NCBI GenBank assembly: GCA_913009205.1
Contig: CAJVYC010000010.1
Coordinates: 1 to 64,000 of the forward strand
Length of the DNA: 64,000 bases
Reading direction: 5' to 3'
Source: an uncultured Fluviicola sp.
Lineage (GTDB): Bacteria > Bacteroidota > Bacteroidia > Flavobacteriales_D > Crocinitomicaceae
Below, piece by piece: positions 1 to 8,101 of the stretch. The position numbers and the translations under genes were made by a program. The notes under the pieces are model-generated. The model saw nothing but the letters and a program-made list of their open reading frames with translations. It had not been told where the DNA came from and did no database searches. The stretch's first letter is position 1, and every line of letters starts with the position of its first letter.

Positions 1-319
1 TAAATAATTTTCGGATAATTATAAGTGTTATAATTTCATACTGTTTAGTTATATAGGTGGTAAATGACTTTGATAAGTAATAGATTAATAAGTAAACTTC
101 ATAAACAAGTATAAATGAGAATGGGGTGTAAATTGCCGATATCGGATTATTAAATAATTCCGATTCTAAAGACAAATTTACTACACCGAATTTTGATAAG
201 TAAATTAAAATTAAGTGGATGAAAAAGCCAAATAACGCAACATAGAGTATTGCTTTTTCAATCCGTCTTTTGGCGAACTCAGATAGAAAAATTTGATAAG
301 TTTTATTTAATAAATTCAT
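1..319 (-). CDS. Partial membrane protein (C-terminus beyond window)
   Basis: Reading leftward from an ATG at 317-319 there is an open frame of 106 codons with no stop up to the window edge. The product starts MNLLNKTYQIF, then has a hydrophobic segment around residues 24-42 (LYVALFGFFIHLILIYL), a polar loop, and a second one around residues 64-84. It then ends in a run with the charged pattern TKQYEII followed by IIIRKLF. Two or more transmembrane helices followed by a cytoplasmic start is the likely topology. I do not recognise a named family with certainty; similar small multi-helix proteins of unknown role occur in Flavobacteriia. Codon use is AT-rich but coding-like. Confidence 0.6.
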   Translation of the reverse strand, partial: MNLLNKTYQIFLSEFAKRRIEKAILYVALFGFFIHLILIYLSKFGVVNLSLESELFNNPISAIYTPFSFILVYEVYLLIYYLSKSFTTYITKQYEIITLIIIRKLF

Positions 320-390
320 ATTCTATTGAGTTTAATCTATTTTGTTTAACCTGCATTAAAAATGCATTTTAAGTTTTGTTAGTAGTTAGT

Positions 391-699
391 TTATTTAAAG
401 TTATCCGTAAAAGATTTCATGATTTTATCATTAGGTGAAGAGAAAAGTGCAAATATGTTATCCGCGTTTGCTGTGGATTTTAGAGAAACAGTAACTCCAT
501 GTTCTGTATTAGCCAATCCAAGATCTATTGATCCAACAACAAAAAAGTTATTGAATTTAGCATTCAATTGATTAAGGGAATCATTATTTTCTATTTTCTT
601 AAAACCTCCAGCTTCTAAAGCTGACTTACATTTTATTTTTGCTTCTTCAAGAGATCCATTAAATTGTAGACTATTCTCTTTGCTTTTTCTAATTGCCAT
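391..699 (-). CDS. Hypothetical protein, 102 aa
   Basis: A complete 102-residue frame with an ATG start and no signal peptide or membrane helix. The N-terminus is rich in Lys/Glu (residues 1-45, predicted helical), followed by a beta-rich stretch and a C-terminal segment with the pattern DNIFALFSSPNDKI. Short proteins ending this way (NIFALF-SPN) occur in Bacteroidetes without assigned function, so I give none. It lies 72 bp beyond the start of the partial membrane gene on the same strand and could be co-transcribed with it. Confidence 0.55.
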   Translation of the reverse strand: MAIRKSKENSLQFNGSLEEAKIKCKSALEAGGFKKIENNDSLNQLNAKFNNFFVVGSIDLGLANTEHGVTVSLKSTANADNIFALFSSPNDKIMKSFTDNFK

Positions 700-799
700 A
701 AACTTTTAAGTTGTAATTAATACCAACAGAACTTTGCATTGCTATGATATTTTTTTAGCTGTAGTTTATTTCTAATACCACAATATAATAACTTCTCAT

Positions 800-885
800 G
801 TTGTTTTGGTTCGACAACTCAAATAGTCATAAATGGATAAAATAAAAAAAGCACCAAACCAAGTTGGAATCGTGCTTTGTGACCC
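800..885. repeat. Direct repeat, left copy (86 bp), with tRNA-terminator relic
   Basis: This 86-bp segment matches 4583-4668 at a constant offset of 3783 bp, with six mismatches and no gaps. On the minus strand it reads from the last bases of a tRNA acceptor stem (GGGTC plus discriminator A) through a terminator hairpin to a further 45 bp of downstream sequence. Beyond 885 the similarity to the intact tRNA stops. The next bases, read on the minus strand (CTGCTGGGGTCA), still look like the 3' end of some tRNA, but no foldable T-arm or cloverleaf follows, so this is a relic. Confidence 0.8.
848..878 (-). terminator. Orphan tRNA-type terminator (relic copy)
   Basis: The hairpin arms are AAAGCAC and GTGCTTT with a 17-base loop, followed on the minus strand by a run of T. 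It is the diverged copy of the terminator at 4628-4661. One arm base has changed (C to G), shortening the stem from 9 to 7 pairs. No intact gene lies immediately upstream of it on the minus strand. Confidence 0.5.
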
Positions 886-1022
886 CAGCAGAACAGAGTT
901 TAAACTTTTTGAGGATTTTTAAAGGACATTGGAAATCATAAAAGCTAGATCACGATGAATTCTTGTGTTAATGTTTTAGCTAAACTGCGTTTTAATGCAG
1001 TTTAGGTTTTGTTTTAGAACCG

Positions 1023-1670
1023 TTACCGACATATCAATTTTTTAATAGTAATAACATTTCCAGTAGAATCAAGAACTTTTGCAAAATAGGTTCCTTTAGA
1101 TGCTAAGATTTTTAAATTGAGTTGGACTTCATTAGAAGTAAAACTTTTTCTCAACACTACTTTACCCAAAATATCAGTTAATATAATCTGACCATTAGAG
1201 TGTTGGTCTAGGGTAATAGTAATAATATCATTAGAAGGATTGGGAAATAACTTTACTGTTCGTTCATCTATTTCGATGTGAGAAGTTATTGTTTGTGTAT
1301 AGTTAAGTATGCATGTATCGGATCCCGGGTTACTGCCTGTTAAGTTCGAGTATACAAAGTAAATATTCAAAGGATAAGAAGGGGAAATTGGATTTGGAAG
1401 ATTATAGCTATACCAAGATGTATCTAAAGCGGGTGTGACAAACCAATTAATATCTCCATGTTGTAAAGTGTCACCATTATTATCAATTGTGAAGGCTATA
1501 TAAGGATAGTGACTATCCATTGTGTCCCCATTGTAAATGCCAAAATCAATGGACAAATTGGAGTTGTTAATTATAACATCAGTAGCTTGCAGCAATGAAC
1601 AGTTGACTTGCCCCTGCCCAAAAGCATTCAATTGAGTGATTAAGATTAGAATTAGAGTTATATTTTTCAT
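1023..1670 (-). CDS. T9SS type A sorting-domain secreted protein, 215 aa
   Basis: The protein begins with a signal peptide (MKNITLILILITQLNAFGQ, cleavage near residue 19). A middle domain of about 110 residues follows that I cannot assign; it has one Cys near the start and one near the end (C24, C118). From about residue 140 there is a typical type A T9SS sorting domain: VKLFPNPSNDIITI, then GKVV, then a GTYFAKV strand and a terminal basic strand ending KKLICR. Such proteins are exported across the inner membrane by Sec and across the outer membrane by T9SS. The gene is divergent from the pair at 1888-4324 and lies inside the segment bracketed by the 86-bp repeat. Confidence 0.8.
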   Translation of the reverse strand: MKNITLILILITQLNAFGQGQVNCSLLQATDVIINNSNLSIDFGIYNGDTMDSHYPYIAFTIDNNGDTLQHGDINWFVTPALDTSWYSYNLPNPISPSYPLNIYFVYSNLTGSNPGSDTCILNYTQTITSHIEIDERTVKLFPNPSNDIITITLDQHSNGQIILTDILGKVVLRKSFTSNEVQLNLKILASKGTYFAKVLDSTGNVITIKKLICR

Positions 1671-1824
1671 AATGTTCTACAACGGCCTAGGCTAGAAAGT
1701 CGTACGGACTTTTTACCAAGATTTTAGTTTTAAAGTTAGGAATTGTTTTTCAACCATGGATTATCTTTCGAAGCATAAGCCCCGTATGCTTTTTTAGCCT
1801 TTGTTATAACCATTTCTTCCTTTT

Positions 1825-1842
1825 CACACACACACACACACA
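1825..1842. repeat. (CA)9 microsatellite
   Basis: Nine uninterrupted CA dinucleotides in the 217-bp divergent intergenic region between two secreted-protein genes, about 45 bp before the start codon at 1888. Dinucleotide tracts of this length are unusual in bacteria and can change length by slippage; at this position a change would alter promoter or leader spacing rather than the reading frame. Confidence 0.75.
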
Positions 1843-1887
1843 TACTGGAAATTTAAGACTACCTTGCGCGCCTAAACATGTTAACTT

Positions 1888-2352
1888 ATGATTAAAAACA
1901 CTGTACTATTCTTAACACTACTTACTACTACAACTGTCACAGCACAGGAAGTCGTATCCACCCAAGGAGATTCTTACTCCAACGGAACTGGAAGTATCGA
2001 CTTTACAATCGGCGAAGTGATAATCAACACGGGTACTGATGGAACCAACACTCTAACACAGGGCTTTCATCAAACCAACTGGAATTTCGTAGGACTCGAA
2101 GATCATCTTCCAAGCTACGCAGCAATTATTTTCCCCAACCCAACAGTAGATGTATTGAACATTCAGACGAGTTCGTTCGAAGGTGTGACATATACACTCT
2201 ACGATGGTCAAGGAAAACTCGTTTTACAGGATTTGCTTTCTGCTAAGCAAACACCAATCGAAGTAAGTGAATTAGCGCCAGGTAGCTACTCCTTGACTCT
2301 GAATAACGAAACACAAAATCTCAAAACATTTAAACTAGTTAAACTACAGTAA
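1888..2352 (+). CDS. Small T9SS type A sorting-domain protein, 154 aa
   Basis: Signal peptide [20 protein letters not shown], then a short conserved head ([21 protein letters not shown], broken here only by description; residues 24-44) and a GFHQTNW motif near residue 61. The rest is a type A sorting domain: [14 protein letters not shown], then QGKLV, then APGSYSLTL and a terminal strand. Proteins of this short form consist of little more than the secretion tag and occur in Bacteroidetes directly upstream of collagen- or tail-fibre-like genes, as here. The next gene starts 10 bp downstream, so the two form an operon. The cargo function is unknown. Confidence 0.8.
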   Translation: MIKNTVLFLTLLTTTTVTAQEVVSTQGDSYSNGTGSIDFTIGEVIINTGTDGTNTLTQGFHQTNWNFVGLEDHLPSYAAIIFPNPTVDVLNIQTSSFEGVTYTLYDGQGKLVLQDLLSAKQTPIEVSELAPGSYSLTLNNETQNLKTFKLVKLQ

Positions 2353-2362
2353 CTGCTACATT

Positions 2363-4324
2363 ATGAAAAAATTAATACTCTCACTGGTTGCAATTGCAAC
2401 TATCGCATTAACATCCTTTGGTCAAGCGCCAGAAGGATTTAAGTACCAGGCAGTCGTTCGCGATGCCTCAAGCAATATTCTCACCAACCAAGCTGTTGGG
2501 ATGCGCTTAACGATTCAACAAGGAAGCGTTGGAGGAACTACCGTTTATACGGAGACTTTCGCCCCAACTACCAACGGATATGGATTGGTAAACTTAGAAA
2601 TTGGAACAGGAACAACGTCCGATGATTTTTCAACTATCGATTGGGCGAATGGACCTTTTTATATAGAAACGGCCGCCGATATTACTGGCGGTACTGCATA
2701 CTCAGTAATGGGAACAAGTCAATTGATGAGTGTTCCTTATGCATTGTACGCAAAAACATCTGGAAGTTCAACTCCCGGTCCTCAAGGACCAGCAGGAGCT
2801 GACGGAGTTGACGGTGTTGATGGATCCGCAGGTCCACAAGGTATCCAAGGAGCAACAGGTCCTCAAGGAAATCAAGGACTTCAAGGAGTTACTGGGCCAC
2901 AAGGTGTCGCGGGACCAACTGGAGCAGATGGAATTGACGGAGCAGTTGGTCCAACAGGACCAGCAGGAGCAGACGGAATTGACGGAGCAGTTGGTGCAAC
3001 AGGACCAGCAGGTGCAGATGGAATTGACGGAGCAGTTGGTACAACAGGACCAGCAGGACCAGGTGGCCCTGTTGGACCGGCAGGAAACGATGGTATTGGA
3101 ATCGCACAAACGATTTCAATTTCAGGATCAGATTTAACAATTTCTGGTGGTAATACAATTGCACTTCCAGCTGATGCAGATTGGACGTTGAATGGTAGTG
3201 ATATCCACAATGCAAATTCAGGAAATGTTGGTATAGGTACTGCAACACCTCAAGGAGATCTTGAAGTATATTCTCAACCAGCAAATGGAGCTGCTGCATT
3301 GGATCAAAGTCAAACTGTCGGAGGATGGGGAGCTGGATCTACAACTCAGTGGCAATCATTTACCGCAGGAGCTTCAGGAGCTTTAACACAAGTCGATTTA
3401 GACGTAAATAGCGGTCTAAGTGGTGTTGGCCAAAATGGAGTAATTAAAATTTATGAGGGTAATGGTATAGGGGGTACATTGTTATCAACTGAAAACGTGT
3501 TTTTTGCCTATGTTTTCACTTTTCAACAGTTTCCTCTTACTGTGCAGCCTTTATTGACAGCAGGTCTGCAATACACAATTGAATTTTCGGTTCCTACAAT
3601 TAATGTTGGTTGGGTTGATTTAAATATCAATAACCCGTACGCTGGAGGAGAGACAAATGTTGCAGGTTGGGATTACCTATTTAAGACTTACGTCGCTCCA
3701 GAAAGCCCTAGTGCGTCTTCATTAGTTGTTGTTGGTGGAAATGTAGGTGTTGGTACGAGTACACCAGCTACTAAATTGGATGTTGCCGGAGCAGTTAAAA
3801 TAACAGATGGTACTGAAGGTGCTGGAAAAGTTTTAACTTCTGATGCTACAGGTAATGCATCATGGGAAACACTTGCAGCAGGTCCAGCGGGTCCAGCAGG
3901 TGCAGATGGGAGTGACGGTGCAGTTGGTGCAATAGGACCAGCCGGTCCAACAGGGCCACAAGGTCCAGCAGGAACACCTGCATTCGTGTATGATGAAGCT
4001 TATGATATTGGACCCCTACCTGCGTACGATGGTTTCACATACGCTGGTATACTATCGATGACAGTACCTTCTAGTGGATTGTATTGGCTCTCTATGCATA
4101 CTGAAACTTATAATGCCGTTAATATGACTAGTCCAGTTCCATCTTTGACTGCTATTTTTAAGAACGGTGTATTAATTGATCAATTCTCTCAAAATGTACA
4201 TCAACACGAAATAGGAAAATCTCTGACCTTGGTAGCTGGCGATATAATTGAATTGAAATGTGCTTCAAATATAGGAGGCGGACGTGCAGTAAAATCTTTT
4301 GGTTACCTTCAAAAGATTCAATAA
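2363..4324 (+). CDS. Collagen-like secreted surface protein, 653 aa
   Basis: Signal peptide residues 1-20 (ending TSFGQ), then a conserved Bacteroidetes head domain containing [16 protein letters not shown] and a VPYALYAKT motif near residue 130. Residues about 137-247 are Gly-X-Y collagen-like repeats with a recurring [10 protein letters not shown] unit. These are followed by a [10 protein letters not shown] motif typical of fibre-like proteins (around residue 288), a beta-rich middle, a second [13 protein letters not shown] motif and a second Gly-X-Y block (about residues 506-540). The final 110 residues resemble a C1q/TNF-like jelly roll. No T9SS sorting domain is visible, unlike in its operon partner. 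An adhesive or fibre role is inferred. Overlapping open frames in the repeat region are artefacts of the repeated Gly/Pro codons. Confidence 0.85.
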   Translation: MKKLILSLVAIATIALTSFGQAPEGFKYQAVVRDASSNILTNQAVGMRLTIQQGSVGGTTVYTETFAPTTNGYGLVNLEIGTGTTSDDFSTIDWANGPFYIETAADITGGTAYSVMGTSQLMSVPYALYAKTSGSSTPGPQGPAGADGVDGVDGSAGPQGIQGATGPQGNQGLQGVTGPQGVAGPTGADGIDGAVGPTGPAGADGIDGAVGATGPAGADGIDGAVGTTGPAGPGGPVGPAGNDGIGIAQTISISGSDLTISGGNTIALPADADWTLNGSDIHNANSGNVGIGTATPQGDLEVYSQPANGAAALDQSQTVGGWGAGSTTQWQSFTAGASGALTQVDLDVNSGLSGVGQNGVIKIYEGNGIGGTLLSTENVFFAYVFTFQQFPLTVQPLLTAGLQYTIEFSVPTINVGWVDLNINNPYAGGETNVAGWDYLFKTYVAPESPSASSLVVVGGNVGVGTSTPATKLDVAGAVKITDGTEGAGKVLTSDATGNASWETLAAGPAGPAGADGSDGAVGAIGPAGPTGPQGPAGTPAFVYDEAYDIGPLPAYDGFTYAGILSMTVPSSGLYWLSMHTETYNAVNMTSPVPSLTAIFKNGVLIDQFSQNVHQHEIGKSLTLVAGDIIELKCASNIGGGRAVKSFGYLQKIQ

Positions 4325-4379
4325 GAATTTATGATTTCTATCAAGAGCAAACTTAAGTTTCTCATATAAAACAACTTCT

Positions 4380-4409
4380 AAAGTCCCTCTGAGTTGGAGG
4401 GACTTTTTT
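4380..4409 (+). terminator. Rho-independent terminator of the collagen-like operon
   Basis: A 9-bp perfect stem AAGTCCCTC / GAGGGACTT with a 7-base loop, directly followed by a T run (4404-4409), 56 bp after the stop codon of the collagen-like gene. Confidence 0.85.
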
Positions 4410-4450
4410 GTGCTGTATTTTCGGGAGTGGTTAATTGGTTATAACAAGTC

Positions 4451-4476
4451 GATAAAGTGCACTAGTGCACTTTATC
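4451..4476. repeat. Perfect 26-bp palindrome
   Basis: The left half GATAAAGTGCACT is followed without any spacer by its exact reverse complement. The palindrome lies between the terminator at 4380-4409 and the right repeat copy. No T run follows, so it is not a standard terminator. A symmetric dimeric-protein binding site is the simplest reading. Loop-free palindromes of this length are rare by chance. Confidence 0.7.
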
Positions 4477-4582
4477 CACGCTATAGGTTTAATCCAAATT
4501 TAAAGAATCTATAAGACTTTTTACTTCTACTACCTTTTTTAGCTGCCGCTTTCTCTAATTCCAAACTATTACAACTATTGAA

Positions 4583-4668
4583 GTTGTTTTGGTTCGACAA
4601 CCCAAACAGTCATAAATGGATAAAATGAAAAAAGCACCAAACCTAGATGGAATGGTGCTTTGTGACCC
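4583..4668. repeat. Direct repeat, right copy (86 bp), on tRNA-Arg 3' end
   Basis: Second copy of the repeat at 800-885 (80 of 86 bases identical, same orientation). It starts 80 bp downstream of the tRNA 3' end, spans the tRNA terminator, and ends inside the tRNA acceptor stem (last five acceptor bases). Confidence 0.8.
4628..4661 (-). terminator. tRNA-Arg terminator
   Basis: A hairpin with arms AAAGCACCA and TGGTGCTTT (9 bp), immediately after the tRNA 3' end on the minus strand, followed by a T run (A run 4628-4633 on the plus strand). Confidence 0.85.
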
Positions 4669-4736
4669 TGACAAGATTCAAACTTGTAACCGCTGGAGCC
4701 GAAATCCAGTGCGCTATTCAGTTGCGCCACAGGGCC
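4663..4736 (-). tRNA. tRNA-Arg (anticodon UCG)
   Basis: The minus strand folds into a full cloverleaf of 74 bases. Acceptor GGCCCTG pairs with CAGGGTC (one G-U), D stem GCGC/GCGC, anticodon stem CTGGA/TCCAG with loop TTTCGGC giving anticodon TCG, T stem ACAAG/CTTGT with loop TTTGAAT, and discriminator A. CCA is not encoded. Anticodon UCG reads CGN arginine codons. It has its own promoter (4767-4796) and terminator (4628-4661). Confidence 0.95.
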
Positions 4737-4766
4737 ATTTTCAAATCAAAATACCGATCCGCATTG

Positions 4767-4796
4767 CAAAGTTAATATTGCTGATAAGATTCACAA
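4767..4796 (-). promoter_or_regulatory. Bacteroidetes-type promoter of tRNA-Arg
   Basis: On the minus strand, TTG (4794-4796) is followed after 19 bases by TAACTTTG (4767-4774), matching the TTG-N19-TAnnTTTG consensus of the Bacteroidetes housekeeping sigma factor. Transcription would begin about 25 bp before the mature tRNA 5' end. It is back to back with the porZ promoter. Confidence 0.8.
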
Positions 4797-4815
4797 CATC
4801 AATTCCCTAATTCCC

Positions 4816-4846
4816 TTTGTTATTCAACAAAATTCAAATATTTTTG
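4816..4846 (+). promoter_or_regulatory. Bacteroidetes-type promoter of porZ-recO
   Basis: TTTG (4816-4819), 19-base spacer, TATTTTTG (4839-4846): a full match to TTTG-N19-TAnnTTTG, ending 33 bp before the porZ ATG. Confidence 0.75.
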
Positions 4847-4879
4847 TTTAGAATGCGTTACTAGCTTACAAACTTTTTT

Positions 4880-7207
4880 ATGCGACTACTTATTGTATTT
4901 CTTGCCATGTCCTTTGGGGCTTCGTCTCAAGTTGGAACGGGGCAATGGCGCTTGCATATTCCTGCGAAAGCGGTGGATGTCGTAGCAACCGACAAATCTG
5001 TCTTTACCGCCTATGAACAGGGGCTTAGCGAGTACGACAAGGCATCCAATGAATTGAGCTTCTGGGATGCAGTGAATTCACTTTCTGACATCTCAATTTC
5101 ATGTTTGGGCAATTGCCCTTCCGATAATTCAATTTTTATTGGATATGAAAATGGAAATATCGATAAAATTAAAAACAACACCGTTACAAATATTCCAGCG
5201 ATTAAATTGTCTCAAATTCAGGGGGTTAAGGAAGTGTTTAAAATGGTAGAGTACGACGGGCACATGTACCTTGCAACCGGTTTTGCGATTGTAAAAATCG
5301 ATCCGAAGAAAAATGAAGTTCGTGATACCTATTATCCAACGAACGGAAATGCACCCATTCAAGACATCATTTTTACAGAAGATAGTATTTATGCTTTGTC
5401 GGATGATAGAATGTATCGAGGCCTCATTAGCAATGCTTCGTTGGCAGACCCAGCGCAATGGGAGGTAGACTCGCGGGTTCCAATTCTCCCGAGTACGATA
5501 TCTACTAGGTATACAGATATTGAATTCGCTCACGACGAAATTTATGTGTTGTATCATGACAATTCGTTTGGTTCAGATTCAGTATATCATCTTACCGGTT
5601 CAGGGTTTGAAATTGCAATAGATGAAGGAGATTCGATAACTATGGAAATCCTTTCGCTCAATTCGATTAATGGAGACCTAAGCGTGAACTATTACGGGGG
5701 CTCTCGAATTTATAATCCCAGCTTTACAAGCTGGATTTCTACGAACTCCTATTCAGAAGGAAACTTTCCGATCCCAAGAAACCTTGCCTCTAATGACGGA
5801 ACAATTTGGATTGCAGATCAAAACAATGGTTTGGTTAAATTCACAGCTCCCTTTCAAACGGAAGTTATTTCGTTCTCAGGACCGCCCAAAAGTGCTTTTT
5901 ATGGAATGGGTTATTCAAGAGGAAAAATGGCATTTGTTAGCGGAGGGTTGTCGCTTTCTCAGCCAACTTTCAATAAATCGGGGATGTACACCTTAGAAAA
6001 TGAAGAGTGGGAATTGCACAGTAGAGCAACTATTCCAGAGTGGGCGAACGACTTGGTTTTTGATCCATTGTCAGTTTCAATTGATCCAGATGACAACTCA
6101 ATAATGGCCGTTGGAGGTTATAGCAATACCCCTTTGTCAATTATAAATACAACCGCAGGAACTATAGATACAATTTCGCCTACAAATTCATTGCTTGAAG
6201 CCAGCGTGTTTGGGAATGGTTGGTCATACATCTCTGAAGTTGAGTATGATGATAGAGGAAATTTGTGGGTGTTAAATGGACTAAGTAATGAACCATTAAA
6301 AGTGTTAACATCGGACAATGAATGGTATTCGTTTTCATTGGGGTCTTCCGCTAAGAGTAAATTCACCGATAAAATGGTGATTGACTACAACGGGAACAAG
6401 TGGATGGCAATTCGAGGGTCTGGATTGTTTGGATATAATGATCAAGGAACGGTTTCCACAGCATCAGATGATCAAATGGTAAATTTAACAACTGGAGCAA
6501 ATACTGGAGCTTTACCATCGAATGAAATTTCGGCGCTGGCCGTTGATTTTGATAATGAAATTTGGATTGGTACAGAGGCAGGGTTCGCAGTTCTTTACAA
6601 TTCAGATGGTACCTTTGACGCTGCTGATGGAGATTATAATGCACAACGAATTAAAATCGAGTTTGAGGGAAACGTAGAATATGTTTTAGGTTCAACGGGG
6701 ATTACAGATATTGAAGTGGATGGTGCAAACAGAAAGTGGTTTGGAACAGCAAACGCGGGAATTCTATTATTATCCGCAGATGGATTGGAAATTCTGGAAC
6801 ACCATACGATGGAGGATTCACCTTTAATTTCGGATAATATTCTAGATTTAGAGCTCAATCAAGAAACGGGAGAGTTGTTCATTATTACGGACAAAGGATT
6901 GATTTCATATCGAACGAACGCAACCTATGAAGATCCAAATTATGCAGACGTTGAAATTTTCCCAAATCCTGTTCGCCCTGATTTTGATGGACCGATCACA
7001 ATGCAAGGAATTCGATACAATTCGGATGTGAAAATAACGGATGTTGCAGGAAATCTCGTTTATCAAACAACATCAAATGGTGGCACAGCGTCCTGGAGCG
7101 GAAGAACCTTAACTGGAGAAAAAGTGAAGTCAGGAATTTATTTGATATGGACTGCAGCAAACGAGGGTAAAGGACGTCAAGTTGGCAAAATTGCAATTGT
7201 GAATTAA
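4880..7207 (+). CDS. porZ: T9SS component PorZ (beta-propeller protein with sorting domain)
   Basis: The 775-residue protein has the length and architecture of PorZ, the T9SS surface subunit that in Porphyromonas gingivalis joins the attachment complex and handles A-LPS delivery. After a signal peptide (residues 1-17, ending ASSQ) come two beta-propellers of two-component-regulator type. Diagnostic family features are QWRLHIP near the start, the IGYENGNID motif (about residue 92), YLATGFAIVKID (about residue 133) and EVRDTYYP. Later blades carry WIADQNNGLV, KWMAIRG and IWIGTEAGFAV. The last 85 residues form a type A sorting domain (VEIFPNPVRPD ... GIYLIW). It is followed 3 bp later by recO, the neighbour often seen in Bacteroidetes. 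Cell location: outer surface. Confidence 0.87.
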   Translation: MRLLIVFLAMSFGASSQVGTGQWRLHIPAKAVDVVATDKSVFTAYEQGLSEYDKASNELSFWDAVNSLSDISISCLGNCPSDNSIFIGYENGNIDKIKNNTVTNIPAIKLSQIQGVKEVFKMVEYDGHMYLATGFAIVKIDPKKNEVRDTYYPTNGNAPIQDIIFTEDSIYALSDDRMYRGLISNASLADPAQWEVDSRVPILPSTISTRYTDIEFAHDEIYVLYHDNSFGSDSVYHLTGSGFEIAIDEGDSITMEILSLNSINGDLSVNYYGGSRIYNPSFTSWISTNSYSEGNFPIPRNLASNDGTIWIADQNNGLVKFTAPFQTEVISFSGPPKSAFYGMGYSRGKMAFVSGGLSLSQPTFNKSGMYTLENEEWELHSRATIPEWANDLVFDPLSVSIDPDDNSIMAVGGYSNTPLSIINTTAGTIDTISPTNSLLEASVFGNGWSYISEVEYDDRGNLWVLNGLSNEPLKVLTSDNEWYSFSLGSSAKSKFTDKMVIDYNGNKWMAIRGSGLFGYNDQGTVSTASDDQMVNLTTGANTGALPSNEISALAVDFDNEIWIGTEAGFAVLYNSDGTFDAADGDYNAQRIKIEFEGNVEYVLGSTGITDIEVDGANRKWFGTANAGILLLSADGLEILEHHTMEDSPLISDNILDLELNQETGELFIITDKGLISYRTNATYEDPNYADVEIFPNPVRPDFDGPITMQGIRYNSDVKITDVAGNLVYQTTSNGGTASWSGRTLTGEKVKSGIYLIWTAANEGKGRQVGKIAIVN

Positions 7208-7210
7208 GCT

Positions 7211-7903
7211 ATGAAAGCTACAGACGAAGGGATTTTTTTACATCGATCGTCCTACTCAGATTCTAGCTTAATTACGACATTCTACACCCGAGATAAGGGG
7301 CTTCAAAAATTTGTGTTTAGAGGGGGAAAGAAGAAAGGACATCAAATGTATCCGCTGTCTGTTTCGGAGTTAAATTATTACGGAAGAACGGAAAGTGAAC
7401 TTCTCAATTTAACGAGTGCCCAGGCGACATCGAACCATACCTTTCAATTCGACCCTGTTAAATCAACAATCGCATTTTTCATTGCGGAGACTATTCGGAA
7501 ATGTGTAATCGACAACGACTTGGACAATGTTACCTACACTTTTTTGTCTTCTGAAATAAACCGATTGAATGCTTCGGAGGATTGCTCATTATTTCCAATT
7601 GAGTTCATGGTGTCGTTTGCAGAACTGCTCGGGTTTCAACCTCTAGTCGAAAATGATGGGCTCATTTTTGATTTGGATGAAGGAATTATTAACCATTCGA
7701 ATAGTCGCTTAAACAGAACGGCAGCAGGCGAACATATTCGACTCATCACAGCGCTTATTGTTGGCCGACCCGTTAATGGATTCATTGATAGAGAAGTTCG
7801 CGAAAAAGCCTTAGAAACATTGATGGCGTACTATCAAATTCACATCCCTAGATTGAAGAAATTTGAAACGTATGAAATTGTTAGAGAAATTCTAAGCGCG
7901 TAA
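7211..7903 (+). CDS. recO: DNA repair protein RecO
   Basis: 230 residues, normal length. The N-terminal OB-fold carries the typical opening (TDEGIFLHRSSYSDSSLI) and the basic FRGGKKKG loop. The helical C-terminal part contains the conserved FMVSFAELLGFQP segment. RecO helps RecR load RecA onto SSB-coated single-stranded DNA in gap repair. No zinc-binding cysteine cluster is visible, as is usual in this phylum. It is co-transcribed with porZ (gap of 3 bp). Confidence 0.92.
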   Translation: MKATDEGIFLHRSSYSDSSLITTFYTRDKGLQKFVFRGGKKKGHQMYPLSVSELNYYGRTESELLNLTSAQATSNHTFQFDPVKSTIAFFIAETIRKCVIDNDLDNVTYTFLSSEINRLNASEDCSLFPIEFMVSFAELLGFQPLVENDGLIFDLDEGIINHSNSRLNRTAAGEHIRLITALIVGRPVNGFIDREVREKALETLMAYYQIHIPRLKKFETYEIVREILSA

Positions 7904-8044
7904 GAAAGTGATTTAATGGTTTACTCTTGACGGATTGGGAAACACTTCATTGATTTACATTCTCTCTCTTATTGAAAAGAAGCATCCTTCTGAAAACAAG
8001 CGATTGCTGCGCGATTTATTCACACTCGAGATCACAAAAAATCA

Positions 8045-8079
8045 AACAAAAAAGCCGCCTCTGTTCGACAGAAACGGCT
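8045..8079 (-). terminator. Terminator of the peptide-binding protein gene
   Basis: On the minus strand AGCCGTTTCTGT pairs with ACAGAGGCGGCT (12 pairs, two G-U) around a 3-base CGA loop, followed by a T run. It begins 23 bp after the stop codon of the gene at 8102. An open frame crossing this region on the plus strand (7935-8201) is a shadow. Confidence 0.85.
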
Positions 8080-8101
8080 CAAATAGCGGTGGCGCTTCTA
8101 T

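Noticed and set aside
2730..3299. Several long overlapping open frames on both strands inside the collagen-like gene
   Set aside because: They arise from the repetitive Gly/Pro codons; the translations are low-complexity and lack starts or family signals.
4481..4582. Minus-strand stretch reading like a basic protein C-terminus (KKSYRFFKFGLNL then stop)
   Set aside because: Only about 30 codons, no start codon, and the frame meets a stop inside the repeat; too short to support a gene or relic.
800..4668. The repeat-bracketed segment as an insertion sequence
   Set aside because: No transposase or integrase frame and no terminal inverted repeats at its ends; reported instead as an unexplained repeat pair.
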